From contig DFBC01000150.1 in assembly GCA_002367235.1 (NCBI GenBank), forward strand, positions 1 through 20,854: a stretch of 20,854 bases of DNA. Direction: 5' to 3'. Shown here in pieces: positions 7,396 to 17,376 of this stretch. Under the pieces are notes generated by a model that saw only the letters and a list, made by a program, of their open reading frames with translations, searched no databases and was not told where the DNA came from. The stretch comes from Cellvibrionales bacterium UBA3090 (GTDB lineage: Bacteria; Pseudomonadota; Gammaproteobacteria; Pseudomonadales; Porticoccaceae). The translations under genes and the position numbers were made by a program. The stretch's first letter is position 1; each line of letters begins with the position of its first letter.

Positions 7396-8760
7396 TTAAT
7401 ATCGGTAGCTGTCGCCCTTGAATGGCCCTTCTACTGGCACATTAATGTATTCGGCCTGCTCTGGTTTGAGTCGGGTAATGACACCACTAAAACCATTGAC
7501 CATATGTGCTGCGACTTCTTCATCCAGCTTCTTGGGTAATACCTCCACACGCAATAATTCTGCTTTGGTGGCCTCATCCTGATCGGCGTATTTTTGTTGG
7601 AAAAGGTGAATTTGTGCCAAGACCTGATTAGCAAATGACCCATCCATGACGCGACTTGGGTGTCCGGTGGCATTACCTAAATTGACCAACCGGCCCTCGG
7701 AAAGCAGTAGCAGGTGATCGTTGGTCTCTTTGTTGCGAAATACCTTATGTACTTGTGGCTTGATCTCTTCCCACTGCCAGGTTTTTCGCATATAGGCCGT
7801 ATCAATTTCATTATCAAAATGACCGATATTACTCACTACACAACCAGATTTTAACGCTGCGAGAATATCTGAATCACAAACGTTGTAGTTGCCCGTACAG
7901 GTAACCACTAAGTCGGTGGTTGCAAGCAGTTGGGTGTTAACACCTTTGGATGGATCGCCATCTTGATAGGTAGATACGACTTCAAAGCCATCCATGCAGG
8001 CTTGCATGGCACAGATAGGATCAACTTCCGTCACTTTGACAATCATACCTTCCTGATTCAGGGATTGAGCGGACCCTTTGCCCACATCACCATAGCCAAT
8101 CACCAATGCTTTTTTGCCGGCCAGCAGGTGGTCCGTGGCACGTTTAATCGCATCGTTAAGGCTGTGGCGGCAACCGTATTTATTGTCGTTCTTTGATTTG
8201 GTGACCGAGTCGTTGACGTTGATGGCAGGTACTTTTAATTCGCCGTTGTTCAGCATTTCGTACAGGCGATGAACACCGGTCGTTGTTTCTTCGGTAATAC
8301 CGTGAATATTTTCCAGAACCTGAGGATATTTTTGGTGGAGTAGCGCGGTTAAATCACCCCCATCATCCAGCACCATATTGGCATCCCATGGCTGGCCATC
8401 TTTTAATATCTGTTGTTCCAGGCACCATTCGTACTCTTCTTCCGTTTCTCCTTTCCAGGCAAACACGGGGGTGCCATTGGCAGCGATGGCTGCTGCGGCG
8501 TGGTCTTGGGTGGAGAAAATATTACACGAGGTCCAGCGAACTTCAGCGCCTAGTGCCTCGAGTGTTTCGATCAATACCGCCGTTTGAATGGTCATGTGAA
8601 TACAACCAAGAATTTTGGTTCCTGCCAGCGGTTGTGTTGCCCTGTAGCTTTCACGTAGAGCCATCAATGCGGGCATTTCTGTTTCGGCGATGGAAATTTC
8701 TTTGCGACCCCACTCGGCGAGGCTGATATCTGCAACTTTATAATCGTTAGTCGTGGTCAT
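7396..8760 (-). CDS. ahcY: Adenosylhomocysteinase (SAH hydrolase)
   Basis: The 454-residue enzyme splits S-adenosylhomocysteine into adenosine and homocysteine using tightly bound NAD. It removes the product that inhibits methyltransferases. Substrate-side motifs are L51-G-C-I-H-M-T, L131-D-D-G-G-D and N183[10 protein letters not shown]. The NAD-binding loop is G222-Y-G-D-V-G-K-G. The C-terminus ends in GDSYRY, the usual 'K..HYRY' tail that completes the neighbouring NAD site in the tetramer. The ATG is preceded by AAGGA at a good distance. It sits 53 bp after metK and belongs to the SAM-cycle operon. Confidence 0.98.
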   Translation of the reverse strand: MTTTNDYKVADISLAEWGRKEISIAETEMPALMALRESYRATQPLAGTKILGCIHMTIQTAVLIETLEALGAEVRWTSCNIFSTQDHAAAAIAANGTPVFAWKGETEEEYEWCLEQQILKDGQPWDANMVLDDGGDLTALLHQKYPQVLENIHGITEETTTGVHRLYEMLNNGELKVPAINVNDSVTKSKNDNKYGCRHSLNDAIKRATDHLLAGKKALVIGYGDVGKGSAQSLNQEGMIVKVTEVDPICAMQACMDGFEVVSTYQDGDPSKGVNTQLLATTDLVVTCTGNYNVCDSDILAALKSGCVVSNIGHFDNEIDTAYMRKTWQWEEIKPQVHKVFRNKETNDHLLLLSEGRLVNLGNATGHPSRVMDGSFANQVLAQIHLFQQKYADQDEATKAELLRVEVLPKKLDEEVAAHMVNGFSGVITRLKPEQAEYINVPVEGPFKGDSYRY

Positions 8761-8813
8761 TTGTAGTCCTTAAAATCAATAAGCTGGTATTTTTGACGGT
8801 TCAGGATGGCGTC

Positions 8814-9968
8814 TTATAAAGCCGCTTTGAGTGCCTCAACTTTGTCAGTTTTTTCCCAGGTAAAATTCTCTTCTTCACGGCCGAAGTGTCCGTAGGTGGC
8901 TGTGGCTCGATAAATAGGGCGCTTCAGGTCGAGCATTTCTATCAGTCCCTGGGGGCGAAGATCGAAATGGTCGCGCACCAAGGTGGCAATTTCGTCATTG
9001 GTCAATTTTCCAGTGCCATAGGTGTTAACGCTAATGGACGTTGGCTCTGTGACACCAATGGCGTAGGACACCTGGATTTCGCAGCGATCAGCTAGTCCGG
9101 CAGCTACAATATTTTTTGCCACATAACGGCCCGCATAAGCCGCAGAGCGGTCAACCTTGGAGGGGTCTTTTCCCGAGAAAGCGCCGCCACCGTGATGGGC
9201 CATGCCGCCATAGGTATCGACAATAATTTTTCGACCGGTTAGTCCGCAGTCGCCCATCGGTCCACCAATAATGAACTGTCCCGTGGGGTTAATATGGTAC
9301 TTGGTATCGGCGTGCAGCCACTCTTCTGGCAGGATCGGTTTAATGATTTCCTCAAGTACCGCCTCTTGCAAATCTGCCAAAGAAATTTCGGGTGCATGCT
9401 GTGTGGAGAGCACTACGGCATCAACGGCCACGGGCTTTCCGTCGGCATAACGTAGCGTCACCTGACTTTTGGCATCCGGGCGAAGCCAGGGCAGAACGCC
9501 GCGCTTTCTGAGTTTCGCCTGGCGCTCTACCAGTCGGTGTGCATAGTAGATAGGCGCAGGCATCAATACGTCGGTTTCATTCGTGGCGTAACCAAACATC
9601 AACCCCTGGTCGCCGGCACCCATTTCCTTTGCTTCGCCTTCATCTACGCCGACCGCAATATCGTGAGACTGTTTGCCAATGGCATTAAGTACTGCACAGG
9701 AGGCACCATCGAAGCCCACATCAGAACTGGTGTATCCAATGTCCATGATGACACCGCGGACAATGTCTTCGAGATCTACGTAGGTGTCGGTCCTCACTTC
9801 ACCGGCAATAATAGCCATGCCGGTCTTTACCATGGTTTCCACGGCAACGCGTGAGTCAGGGTCGTCTTTTAGAATGGCATCCAGTACCGCATCAGAAATC
9901 TGGTCGGCCATTTTGTCTGGATGGCCCTCTGAAACAGACTCTGATGTAAACAGGCTATAACTAGACAT
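8814..9968 (-). CDS. metK: S-adenosylmethionine synthetase
   Basis: The 384-residue product, identical in length to E. coli MetK, makes SAM from methionine and ATP. Visible signatures are E13? no ambiguity at G15-H-P-D-K (ATP/Mg site), [12 protein letters not shown] in the first third, and [19 protein letters not shown], the phosphate loop. The protein ends KVEALKAAL, as in relatives. AGGA lies 9 bases before the ATG. The gene is second in the operon, 36 bp after the regulator sahR and 53 bp before ahcY. Placement beside an ArsR-type regulator and divergent from tkt matches the Pseudomonas arrangement. Expression is expected to follow SAH level through SahR. Confidence 0.98.
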   Translation of the reverse strand: MSSYSLFTSESVSEGHPDKMADQISDAVLDAILKDDPDSRVAVETMVKTGMAIIAGEVRTDTYVDLEDIVRGVIMDIGYTSSDVGFDGASCAVLNAIGKQSHDIAVGVDEGEAKEMGAGDQGLMFGYATNETDVLMPAPIYYAHRLVERQAKLRKRGVLPWLRPDAKSQVTLRYADGKPVAVDAVVLSTQHAPEISLADLQEAVLEEIIKPILPEEWLHADTKYHINPTGQFIIGGPMGDCGLTGRKIIVDTYGGMAHHGGGAFSGKDPSKVDRSAAYAGRYVAKNIVAAGLADRCEIQVSYAIGVTEPTSISVNTYGTGKLTNDEIATLVRDHFDLRPQGLIEMLDLKRPIYRATATYGHFGREEENFTWEKTDKVEALKAAL

Positions 9969-10004
9969 GGGTATTGTTCCTGTAATCGTTAATGAGTTAA
10001 TGCG

Positions 10005-11003
10005 TCAATGTTTGAAGAACTGGCGCAGTTGAATCTGAAAACCATTGCGTTGCGCCAAGTACAGACTTTCACCTTCCTCTAGCCCAGCTGTTGCAGCCCA
10101 ACTGCTTAAGTCTTCGGGCTCAAAACCGAGCCATAAATCACCGCAGGACTCTCTCGCCCAGCTTTGATCGTGATGACAGAGTTCTGTGACTAGCAGTACG
10201 CCCCCGGGCTTCAGCAGTTGCGCCAAGTCATCGAAAATTTGAGCCGGGTCGGGGGTGTGGTGAAGTACCATATTGAGCGTAATACAGTCTGCAGTCAGCT
10301 GCTGTTCCACGGCGATGGCAGTATCGCCGTGGACAAAGTGAACGTTATCTAGCTGATGGTCTCTGGTTATGCTGCGCGACCGACAAAGCATTTCATCGGA
10401 GGTGTCGAGCGCGATAACCCGTTTAAATCGTTGGGCTAGACTGGGGAGAAAGTCTCCTTCTCCGGGACCGACCTCAAGTACGGTTTCTTTGGTCACGGAA
10501 GACGTGTCCAGGAATTCGGTAATAATCTCGCCGTATTGAGTGAAACTGGCAATTAAGTCCTGGTTGGCGTGGAAGCGATCGGCATTTTTCTCAAAGAAAT
10601 CTCTCGACGCTTTGGTGCGCTCCTGATTGGTGGCGTGGATGCGCTGTTGTAATTCAGCGGAGAGTTTAATGAGATCAACCGTGGCAAAGAGATTGCGGTG
10701 TAGCTCTTGGAGTAACGGTTCTATGGGCTGGGGGGCACGGCGATAAAAGATAGTATTTCCTTCTCGTCGGGTAGCCACGAGCCCCGCACTGGCCAGCACT
10801 TTCAGATGGTGGCTCATTCCAGATTGCTTCACGTCCAAAAGCTGACTTAATTCCAATACGCCATAGGCGTTATGTTGGAGTACGCGAAGAATTTCCAGGC
10901 GCAGAGGATCACCGGCTGCTTTACAAAAAGCAGCCAGCGAATCGGTTTGAAGTAGATCTTGGCCGCTGGGCGGCACTTCAATTTGTCTGGCAGTAGCGGT
11001 CAT
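10005..11003 (-). CDS. sahR: ArsR-family regulator fused to a SAM/SAH-binding methyltransferase domain (SahR)
   Basis: The 332-residue product has two parts. Residues about 20-90 are an ArsR winged helix (GDPLRLEILRVL..., recognition helix near QSGMSHHLKVL, wing REGNTIFYRR). Residues about 135-332 are a class I methyltransferase fold with motif I L176-E-V-G-P-G-E-G-D-F, an acidic end of strand 2 (Asp200), and HHTPDP...LLKPGGVLLVTE. This architecture, next to metK, ahcY and metF, fits SahR, described in Proteobacteria as a repressor of SAM-cycle genes released by SAH. The methyltransferase domain then acts as a sensor; catalysis is not excluded. The start is unclear: ATG at 11003 has no good ribosome site, and in-frame GTG at 11021 or TTG at 11027 would add 6-8 residues. 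It is divergent from tkt, with a perfect inverted repeat between them. Confidence 0.88.
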   Translation of the reverse strand: MTATARQIEVPPSGQDLLQTDSLAAFCKAAGDPLRLEILRVLQHNAYGVLELSQLLDVKQSGMSHHLKVLASAGLVATRREGNTIFYRRAPQPIEPLLQELHRNLFATVDLIKLSAELQQRIHATNQERTKASRDFFEKNADRFHANQDLIASFTQYGEIITEFLDTSSVTKETVLEVGPGEGDFLPSLAQRFKRVIALDTSDEMLCRSRSITRDHQLDNVHFVHGDTAIAVEQQLTADCITLNMVLHHTPDPAQIFDDLAQLLKPGGVLLVTELCHHDQSWARESCGDLWLGFEPEDLSSWAATAGLEEGESLYLAQRNGFQIQLRQFFKH

Positions 11004-11026
11004 GGGTGGGGACTCTAGCACAACCA

Positions 11027-11060
11027 AAAACCTATATCAAAAAATATTGATATAGGTTTT
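11027..11060. promoter_or_regulatory. Perfect inverted repeat, candidate SahR operator
   Basis: AAAACCTATATCAA (11027-11040) and its exact reverse complement (11047-11060) flank six bases, AAAATA. The 14-bp arms are far beyond chance. The site begins 23 bases upstream of the sahR ATG and ends 140 bases before the tkt ATG. Autoregulation by SahR of the sahR-metK-ahcY-metF-rsmE operon is the obvious reading. Control of tkt from the same site is possible: TTGATA at 11047-11052 could serve as a -35 for rightward transcription, but no clear -10 follows. Confidence 0.75.
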
Positions 11061-11200
11061 GTCCGGTCTGGATTAATAAACGGATACAGCAATACAGATA
11101 TCGAGTAAAAGATTACCAATGGCTGTTTACTGAACAGCGCGAGTGCGAGAAAATAGCGCCCCTCTTAAACCCCCTATTTTTCCTGCAGGAGCTCTTCTTG

Positions 11201-13195
11201 ATGCCAACCAGACGTGATCTCGCCAATGCGATTCGTGCTCTCAGTATGGACGCTGTTCAACAAGCCAACAGCGGCCACCCCGGTGCCCCCATGGGTATGG
11301 CGGACATCGCCGAAGTGCTGTGGAACGACTATCTCGTTCACAACCCTGCGGATCCCAAGTGGGTCAACCGCGATCGTTTTGTACTGTCTAACGGCCATGG
11401 CTCTATGCTGCTTTATTCGCTGTTGCATTTAAGTGGCTACGACCTACCCGTTGAAGAGCTGAAAAATTTCCGCCAGTTGCATTCCAAAACACCGGGGCAC
11501 CCGGAGTATGGCTATGCCCCTGGTGTGGAAACGACCACTGGCCCATTGGGTCAGGGTCTCAGCAATGCCGTCGGTATGGCGCTGGCTGAAAAAATTCTTG
11601 CCGCTCAGTTTAACCGCCCCGGTCATGAGATGGTCGATCACTACACCTATTGCTTCCTGGGTGATGGTTGTTTGATGGAAGGTATTTCCCACGAAGTCTC
11701 TTCTCTGGCGGGCACACAAAAGCTAGGCAAGCTGATTGCGTTCTACGATGACAATGGCATATCCATTGATGGTGAGGTTGAGGGTTGGTTTACCGATAAT
11801 ACCCCAGCACGTTTTGAGGCGTACGGTTGGCAGGTTATCCCCAATGTAGATGGCCATGACTCAGCTGCCATAAAAGCCGCCATTGAAGTCGCGCGGTTGG
11901 ATGCGGACAAGCCGACGTTGATTTGTTGTAAAACCATTATTGGTTTTGGGTCGCCTAGTAAGCAGGGTAAGGAAGATTGTCACGGGGCACCACTGGGTGC
12001 CGATGAAATTGTTCTGGCTCGAGAGCAACTGGGTTGGCAGTATGGACCTTTTGAAATACCCACAGAGATTTATGCCCAGTGGAATGCCGTAGAAAAAGGT
12101 TCTGCTGCCCAGTCTGCCTGGAAGGAAAAATTAAACAGTTATCGTGCCGCGCATCCTGAGTTAGCGGCAGAATTTGAACGCCGGGTTAAAGGTGAACTTC
12201 CCGCCGATTTTGCTGAGAAGGCCGATGCCTACATTAACCAATGCCAGCAGGCGATGGAAAAGGTAGCCTCTCGAAAAGCTTCGCAAAACTGTCTCAATGC
12301 CTATGGCCCACAGCTACCCGAACTGTTGGGTGGTTCTGCCGACCTGGCCGGTTCCAACCTCACGCTTTGGTCTGGTTCCAAAGGGGTCACTGCCGACGAT
12401 GCCTCTGGTAACTATATTTTCTACGGAGTTCGTGAGTTTGGCATGAGTGCCATGATGAATGGCATCGCCCTGCACGGTGGATTTGTGACCTACGGTGCGA
12501 CCTTCCTGATGTTCATGGAATACGCTAGAAATGCAGTGCGTATGGCGGCATTGATGAAACAGAAAAGTATTTTTGTCTACACTCACGATTCGATTGGTTT
12601 GGGTGAAGATGGTCCAACCCACCAACCGGTAGAGCAGCTGACGGCTCTGCGTTCTACGCCCAACCTGCATACCTGGCGTCCCTGTGACACGGTGGAATCT
12701 GCGGTATGTTGGAAGAGTGCGATTGAGCGAAAGGATGGCCCCAGTGCGCTGATCTTTAGTCGACAGGGCTTGGCGCCTCAAATGCGCAGTAAAGAGCAAT
12801 TGGCCAATGTGGCCCGTGGTGGTTATGTGTTGCGTGATGTTTCCAGTGAGCTGGATGCCATTATTATCGCCACTGGCTCTGAGGTCGAACTGGCTCTTGA
12901 TGCGGCAAGTGAACTGTCTGAAAAAGGCGTGAAAGTTCGAGTGGTTTCAATGCCCTGTGCTGAAATTTTTGCTGCTCAAGAGTCAACCTATCGCGATGCA
13001 GTGTTACCCCCGAGTGTTCGAGCGCGGGTAGCCGTAGAAGCGGCTCACGCGGACTACTGGTACAAATATGTTGGCCTTGATGGTCGCGTGGTAGGCATGA
13101 CGACTTTTGGTGAGTCGGCACCTGGTGGTGAACTGATGAAGCAGTTTGGTTTCACCGTTGAGAATGTTGTCGAAGCGGTGAAGTCACAGCTTTGA
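11201..13195 (+). CDS. tkt: Transketolase
   Basis: The 664-residue thiamine-diphosphate enzyme moves two-carbon units between sugar phosphates (xylulose-5-P, ribose-5-P, erythrose-4-P), linking the pentose phosphate pathway to glycolysis. Motifs are [12 protein letters not shown] near residue 24, the ThDP/Mg motif [10 protein letters not shown] near 154 with its downstream N, and [20 protein letters not shown] near 460. Length equals E. coli TktA. An in-frame TTG at 11198 directly precedes the ATG, but AGGAG at 11187-11191 sits 9 bases before the ATG at 11201, which I prefer. It heads the tkt-epd-pgk-fba cluster, 67 bp before epd. Confidence 0.98.
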   Translation: MPTRRDLANAIRALSMDAVQQANSGHPGAPMGMADIAEVLWNDYLVHNPADPKWVNRDRFVLSNGHGSMLLYSLLHLSGYDLPVEELKNFRQLHSKTPGHPEYGYAPGVETTTGPLGQGLSNAVGMALAEKILAAQFNRPGHEMVDHYTYCFLGDGCLMEGISHEVSSLAGTQKLGKLIAFYDDNGISIDGEVEGWFTDNTPARFEAYGWQVIPNVDGHDSAAIKAAIEVARLDADKPTLICCKTIIGFGSPSKQGKEDCHGAPLGADEIVLAREQLGWQYGPFEIPTEIYAQWNAVEKGSAAQSAWKEKLNSYRAAHPELAAEFERRVKGELPADFAEKADAYINQCQQAMEKVASRKASQNCLNAYGPQLPELLGGSADLAGSNLTLWSGSKGVTADDASGNYIFYGVREFGMSAMMNGIALHGGFVTYGATFLMFMEYARNAVRMAALMKQKSIFVYTHDSIGLGEDGPTHQPVEQLTALRSTPNLHTWRPCDTVESAVCWKSAIERKDGPSALIFSRQGLAPQMRSKEQLANVARGGYVLRDVSSELDAIIIATGSEVELALDAASELSEKGVKVRVVSMPCAEIFAAQESTYRDAVLPPSVRARVAVEAAHADYWYKYVGLDGRVVGMTTFGESAPGGELMKQFGFTVENVVEAVKSQL

Positions 13196-13249
13196 TCGAT
13201 GGTGGCGGGGTTGCCGTGGTGTATACAGGCATGCGATGGCTTAACAAGC

Positions 13250-13253
13250 AGGA
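13250..13253 (+). promoter_or_regulatory. Ribosome binding site that fixes the TTG start of epd
   Basis: AGGA at 13250-13253 lies 9 bases before the TTG at 13263. The only nearby in-frame ATG upstream (13236) runs into TAA after one codon, so it cannot be the start. Confidence 0.7.
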
Positions 13254-13262
13254 TCGGCAGCC

Positions 13263-14282
13263 TTGATTCGCGTAGCGATTAACGGCTATGGACGCATTGG
13301 TCGCTCTGTATTGCGTGCGCTCTATGAGTCCAATGGTTGTGAGAAAATGCAGGTGGTGGCGATCAATGAACCCGCTGACTGTAAGACCATTGCCCATCTG
13401 ACTAAATATGACTCCACCCACGGCCGCTTCCCCGGCAGTGTTGATATCGCTGGTGATGAGTTGATTATTAATGGTGATTCGATCTCAGTCTTCCACTGTG
13501 AGGATATTCAGCAGTTGCCATGGAATGCGTTGAATATTGATGTGGTATTGGAGTGCAGCGGAAGCTTTACAGACCGGCAAATGGCAGAGAAGCATCTGTC
13601 GGCCGGCGCTAAAAAAGTGGTTTTTTCGCAGCCAGCTGAACCCAGCGTAGATGCCACCATTGTACTTGGGGTGAACGAGTACAGTTTGACCGGTGAAGAA
13701 ACGATCATCTCTAATGCCTCCTGTTCTACCAACTGCGTGGTGCCGGTGATTAAAACCCTCCATGAAGCATTTGAGGTGGAAGGTGGGGTGATCACTACCA
13801 TTCACTCGGCGATGAATGACCAGCCTGTTATCGATGCTTACCATCACACTGATTTAAGAAAAACCCGTGCAGCCATGCAGTCAATTATCCCGGTGGATAC
13901 GGGTTTGGCCCGTGGTATTGACCGGATGCTGCCCGAATTGGCCGGACGTTTTGAAGCGCAGGCGATGCGAGTGCCTACCATGAACGTGTCTGCCATTGAC
14001 CTGTCCGTTTTGCTTAACACGGATGTTGATGTCAGTCGTGTAAACAAAGTATTAGAAGAGGTGGCCAATGGACCATTGTCAGGCATCCTGGGGTACACAG
14101 AAGAACCCCTGGCATCCTGTGATTTTAATCACGATCCACGCAGCGGCATCGTCGATGCGAGCCAAACTCGTGTAAGTCAGCAACGGCTGGTAAAAGTACT
14201 GGTCTGGTTTGATAACGAATGGGGATATGCCAATCGTATGGTAGAGCTGGTAATACATTGGTTAACCGAGAAAAAAGGTTGA
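13263..14282 (+). CDS. epd: D-erythrose-4-phosphate dehydrogenase
   Basis: The 339-residue member of the GAPDH superfamily most resembles Epd, which oxidises erythrose-4-P to 4-phosphoerythronate with NAD, the first step of DXP-dependent vitamin B6 synthesis. The Rossmann start is I2[12 protein letters not shown]. The catalytic Cys154 is in SNASCSTNC and His181 in [27 protein letters not shown] and [13 protein letters not shown] favour Epd over GapA, which reads differently after the His. The epd-pgk-fba order is also the E. coli one. Translation starts at TTG (13263), giving [10 protein letters not shown] exactly as expected; no ATG alternative works. pgk begins 7 bases after the stop. Some GAPDH activity is possible, since families overlap. 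Confidence 0.93.
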   Translation: MIRVAINGYGRIGRSVLRALYESNGCEKMQVVAINEPADCKTIAHLTKYDSTHGRFPGSVDIAGDELIINGDSISVFHCEDIQQLPWNALNIDVVLECSGSFTDRQMAEKHLSAGAKKVVFSQPAEPSVDATIVLGVNEYSLTGEETIISNASCSTNCVVPVIKTLHEAFEVEGGVITTIHSAMNDQPVIDAYHHTDLRKTRAAMQSIIPVDTGLARGIDRMLPELAGRFEAQAMRVPTMNVSAIDLSVLLNTDVDVSRVNKVLEEVANGPLSGILGYTEEPLASCDFNHDPRSGIVDASQTRVSQQRLVKVLVWFDNEWGYANRMVELVIHWLTEKKG

Positions 14283-14289
14283 GAACAGC

Positions 14290-15459
14290 ATGACTCTTAA
14301 TGTAATTAAAATGACAGATCTGGATTTGTCGGGTAAGCGGGTATTGATCCGTGAAGATCTCAATGTGCCAATCAAAGAGGGCGTTGTCACCTCGGATGCC
14401 CGTATTCGGGCGGCATTACCGACCATCAAACAGGCCATGGATAGCGGTGCTAAGGTTATCTTGATGTCGCACTTGGGTCGTCCTACCGAAGGTGAATTCG
14501 ATCAGCAATTTTCCCTGCAACCCGTGGCCAATCATCTGGGACAGCTGCTTGGGTCTGAGGTAAAAGTTGTCGCTGACTGGACGGCGGGTGTAGAGCTGGA
14601 AGCGGGTGAACTGGCTCTCTTGGAAAACGTTCGATTTAATCCCGGTGAGAAAAAGGATGATGAGGTTCTCGCCAGAGCTTATGCATCACTCTGTGATATT
14701 TTTGTGATGGATGCTTTTGGTACGGCCCACCGCGCTCAAGCGTCCACTCATGGTGTTGCGAAATATGCGCCGGTTGCTTGTGCCGGGCCATTATTGGCTG
14801 GAGAGCTGGATGCCTTGGAAAAGGCTCTGGCTAATCCCGTTCGTCCCATGGTGGCCATCGTCGGTGGCTCAAAAGTTTCAACCAAGCTAACGGTTCTTGA
14901 AACACTGTCCGATAAAGTGGATCAGTTGATAGTTGGTGGGGGTATTGCCAATACGTTTTTGGCCGCTGAAGGTCTGCCTGTGGGAAAATCGCTGTGTGAG
15001 CACGATCTTATTCCCGAAGCTCAAAAATTGATGGCAAAAACCAATATACCGCTGCCATCTGATGTGGTGGTTGGTAAGGTGTTTTCTGAATCTGCCGAGG
15101 CCAGCTTGAAAGCCGCGACAGATGTGGAAGATGACGACATGATTTTTGATATTGGTCCAGCGACGGCAAAACAGTTGGCCGAGCTACTCAAAAGTGCCGG
15201 GACAATTATTTGGAATGGCCCAGTTGGTGTATTTGAATTCGATCAGTTTGGCGAGGGTACTCGGGTGATTTCTGAGGCGATTGCTGCCAGTGAGGCCTTT
15301 TCCATTGCCGGGGGTGGAGACACCTTGGCGGCGGTAGACAAATACGACATCGCTGATAAGGTTTCCTATATCTCTACAGGCGGCGGGGCCTTCCTTGAAT
15401 ATGTCGAGGGTAAAGTGCTGCCTGCTGTTGCTGTGCTCGAAGAGCGGGCAAACGGTTAA
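14290..15459 (+). CDS. pgk: Phosphoglycerate kinase
   Basis: The 389-residue product transfers phosphate between 1,3-bisphosphoglycerate and ADP. The signature [15 protein letters not shown] occurs near residue 17, followed by [11 protein letters not shown] (substrate-binding His and Arg), [18 protein letters not shown] at the hinge, and the nucleotide loop [12 protein letters not shown] near the C-terminus. Length is that of E. coli Pgk (387). The ATG lies 7 bases after the epd stop, so translational coupling is likely. It is followed by a 95-bp gap before fba. Confidence 0.98.
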   Translation: MTLNVIKMTDLDLSGKRVLIREDLNVPIKEGVVTSDARIRAALPTIKQAMDSGAKVILMSHLGRPTEGEFDQQFSLQPVANHLGQLLGSEVKVVADWTAGVELEAGELALLENVRFNPGEKKDDEVLARAYASLCDIFVMDAFGTAHRAQASTHGVAKYAPVACAGPLLAGELDALEKALANPVRPMVAIVGGSKVSTKLTVLETLSDKVDQLIVGGGIANTFLAAEGLPVGKSLCEHDLIPEAQKLMAKTNIPLPSDVVVGKVFSESAEASLKAATDVEDDDMIFDIGPATAKQLAELLKSAGTIIWNGPVGVFEFDQFGEGTRVISEAIAASEAFSIAGGGDTLAAVDKYDIADKVSYISTGGGAFLEYVEGKVLPAVAVLEERANG

Positions 15460-15554
15460 AGCACAGTATTAAAAATTCGCGGTCGTACCGCAACGGTAGG
15501 GTGCTATTGGTTAGCAGTCATACCAACAACTAATGATTAGTGAGGATCAGATTC
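15460..15554 (+). other. pgk-fba intergenic gap
   Basis: The gap holds a small stem GCGGT (15479-15483) / ACCGC (15487-15491) without a T run. GAGGA at 15542-15546, 8 bases before the ATG at 15555, is the ribosome binding site of fba. No clear promoter was found, so read-through from pgk is assumed. Confidence 0.4.
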
Positions 15555-16607
15555 ATGGCTCTTATCTCAATGCGTCAACTACTGGATCACGCTGCGGAGA
15601 ACAACTACGGTGTTCCCGCCTTTAATGTCAATAACCTGGAGCAGATGCGCGCGATTATGGAAGCGGCGGATCAAACCAACTCTCCGGTCATTGTTCAGGC
15701 ATCTGCGGGTGCCAGAAAGTATGCCGGGGCGCCATTTCTGCGTCACCTGATACTGGCAGCGATTGAAGAGTTTCCGCATATTCCTGTGTGTATGCATCAG
15801 GACCACGGTACCAGTCCTGCCATTTGTCAGCGCTCCATCCAACTGGGTTTCAGTTCGGTAATGATGGATGGCTCTTTGGAAGAAAATGGTAAAACTCCGG
15901 CCTCGTATGAATACAATGTTGACGTGACTCGGCGTACCGTTGATATGGCACATGCCTGCGGGGTTTCTGTTGAAGGTGAGCTGGGTTGTCTCGGTTCACT
16001 GGAAACCGGACAAGCGGGTGAGGAAGATGGCGTAGGTGCCGAAGGCACACTGTCACACGACCAGTTGCTGACGGATCCGGAAGAGGCGGCAGACTTTGTC
16101 GCGAAAACAGGCGTGGATGCACTGGCCATTGCGATTGGAACATCGCATGGCGCTTACAAGTTTTCGCGTCCACCAACGGGTGATATTCTCGCCATAGATC
16201 GCATTAAAGCCATCCATGAGCGTATTCCCAATACTCACCTGGTAATGCATGGTTCCTCTTCTGTGCCTCAAGAGTGGTTGGCGGTAATTAATGAGTTCGG
16301 TGGTGAAATTCCCGAAACTTATGGCGTTCCAGTGGAAGAGATCGTTGAAGGCATCAAGCACGGTGTGCGCAAGGTCAATATTGACACCGATTTGCGGTTG
16401 GCATCTACCGGCGCAGTGAGGAAGTTTCTGGCAGAAAATACTGCTGAATTTGATCCGAGAAAATACTTGGCGGCCACTACATCGGCAATGAAGGATATCT
16501 GTGTGGCACGATATGAAGCCTTTGGCACTGCCGGTAATGCCAGTAAAATTACTCCGGTCAGCTTAGAGAATATGTTTCAAAAATATCAGGGTGGTGAGCT
16601 ACTATAG
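15555..16607 (+). CDS. fba: Class II fructose-bisphosphate aldolase
   Basis: The 350-residue zinc-dependent aldolase cleaves fructose-1,6-bisphosphate to dihydroxyacetone phosphate and glyceraldehyde-3-P, or works in reverse in gluconeogenesis. M80-H-Q-D83-H84-G-T-S holds the catalytic Asp and a zinc His. [11 protein letters not shown]198 in GTSHGAYKF and H232 in VMHGSSSVP supply the other metal and phosphate contacts. The sequence is of the longer CbbA/Fda type found in Pseudomonas and Calvin-cycle bacteria, not the E. coli FbaA subtype. The in-frame GTG at 15540 would overlap the ribosome site, so I chose the ATG at 15555, 8 bases after GAGGA. It is the last gene of the operon. Confidence 0.97.
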   Translation: MALISMRQLLDHAAENNYGVPAFNVNNLEQMRAIMEAADQTNSPVIVQASAGARKYAGAPFLRHLILAAIEEFPHIPVCMHQDHGTSPAICQRSIQLGFSSVMMDGSLEENGKTPASYEYNVDVTRRTVDMAHACGVSVEGELGCLGSLETGQAGEEDGVGAEGTLSHDQLLTDPEEAADFVAKTGVDALAIAIGTSHGAYKFSRPPTGDILAIDRIKAIHERIPNTHLVMHGSSSVPQEWLAVINEFGGEIPETYGVPVEEIVEGIKHGVRKVNIDTDLRLASTGAVRKFLAENTAEFDPRKYLAATTSAMKDICVARYEAFGTAGNASKITPVSLENMFQKYQGGELL

Positions 16608-16632
16608 CGGCTAACTTAAGGCTATTTAAAAT

Positions 16633-16662
16633 AAAAAGGCGACTGATTCAGTCGCCTTTTTT
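16633..16662. terminator. Strong, probably bidirectional terminator after fba
   Basis: GGCGACTG (16638-16645), loop ATT, CAGTCGCC (16649-16656) form a perfect stem preceded by AAAAA and followed by TTTTTT. Because both flanks are A/T runs, it can stop fba transcripts rightward and the lipoprotein transcript leftward, whose stop lies 12 bases away. Confidence 0.93.
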
Positions 16663-16673
16663 GTGGATGAATA

Positions 16674-17300
16674 TCAGTTACCGAAGTGGTGCCCTGTTTT
16701 TTCAACAGTCGCGGCTTCTACTATTGCAGCAATTTCTGCAAGGGGTAAAAAAGCGAAATGGCTACGCCCAGTATTTGGGGACAATTGATAGCGCCACTTG
16801 CTTTGTGTGTCACCGTTATAACTGTCGGCAATACTTTCTAGTAGTTCCGGGTCAACGGTAAAGACAATATGTTCTGTATGTCGACATCCGCTATATGCAC
16901 TACCTTGGCAGGAGATCGTGTGATCAAAAATATTGGCGTCTTTTGTTTCATTTCCGGTAGGCGTGTTGTAGCTCACTTGTTTATATAAACGTTTGTCATG
17001 ATCTTTGTATTCGACAAGGCTGTTTATCTGATAGGTAATAAGCCCTGTATTTTTAGTTACTACCGCCTGGATATAACTGTCAACGAATACCTCTTGATTA
17101 CTACGTTTCGGTATTTTTAACCCGTTAATTGTCGATAGTTCTATGGCCTCTCCCGAGTTATTGATTAAAACCATATGCTGTTTAAAGTGATCTTTGTTAA
17201 AAGAAGTTGTGGCCATATTTTTTTCAGGCAGCGTGCTTGCACAGCCATAGAGCAATGCGAACATAAAACTTAAATAAAAGAGAAATGGAGTTTTTTTCAT
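16674..17300 (-). CDS. Putative lipoprotein of unknown function
   Basis: I do not recognise this 208-residue protein. It begins with a typical lipoprotein signal, MKKTPFLFYLSFMFALLYGC, with lipobox L-Y-G-C20. Ala at +2 suggests the outer membrane rather than inner-membrane retention. The mature part is mostly polar, predicted to be beta-rich, with two further cysteines in SCQGSAYSGC that could form a disulfide. The open frame extends upstream to 17429, but that extension has no signal sequence and overlaps the next gene. GAGG stands 5 bases before the ATG at 17300, so that start is preferred. It lies 76 bp after the membrane protein gene and may be cotranscribed with it. Confidence 0.75.
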   Translation of the reverse strand: MKKTPFLFYLSFMFALLYGCASTLPEKNMATTSFNKDHFKQHMVLINNSGEAIELSTINGLKIPKRSNQEVFVDSYIQAVVTKNTGLITYQINSLVEYKDHDKRLYKQVSYNTPTGNETKDANIFDHTISCQGSAYSGCRHTEHIVFTVDPELLESIADSYNGDTQSKWRYQLSPNTGRSHFAFLPLAEIAAIVEAATVEKTGHHFGN

Positions 17301-17376
17301 GCACACCTCAATGGCAACTGGGCAACACAATGTCTCACTTTGATTGTAGCTTGAATAAATCAGCTTAGGTTCGCCA

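Noticed and set aside
7357..7539. 60-codon plus-strand ORF at the ahcY end
   Set aside because: Antisense to the conserved C-terminus of ahcY and overlapping the hairpin; no sign of coding.
8761..8813. SAH riboswitch upstream of ahcY
   Set aside because: Known in some Pseudomonas ahcY leaders, but this gap is only 53 bases between metK and ahcY with no matching fold; control by SahR is more likely.
11123..11137. CTGTTTACTGAACAG as a LexA box upstream of tkt
   Set aside because: The CTGT and ACAG halves are 7 bases apart, not the 8 of the gammaproteobacterial LexA consensus, and tkt is not an SOS gene. It could still be a minor 5-bp inverted repeat.
12314..12799. 161-codon minus-strand ORF inside tkt
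   Set aside because: Long, but opposite a conserved part of transketolase, with no recognisable domain and no ribosome site.
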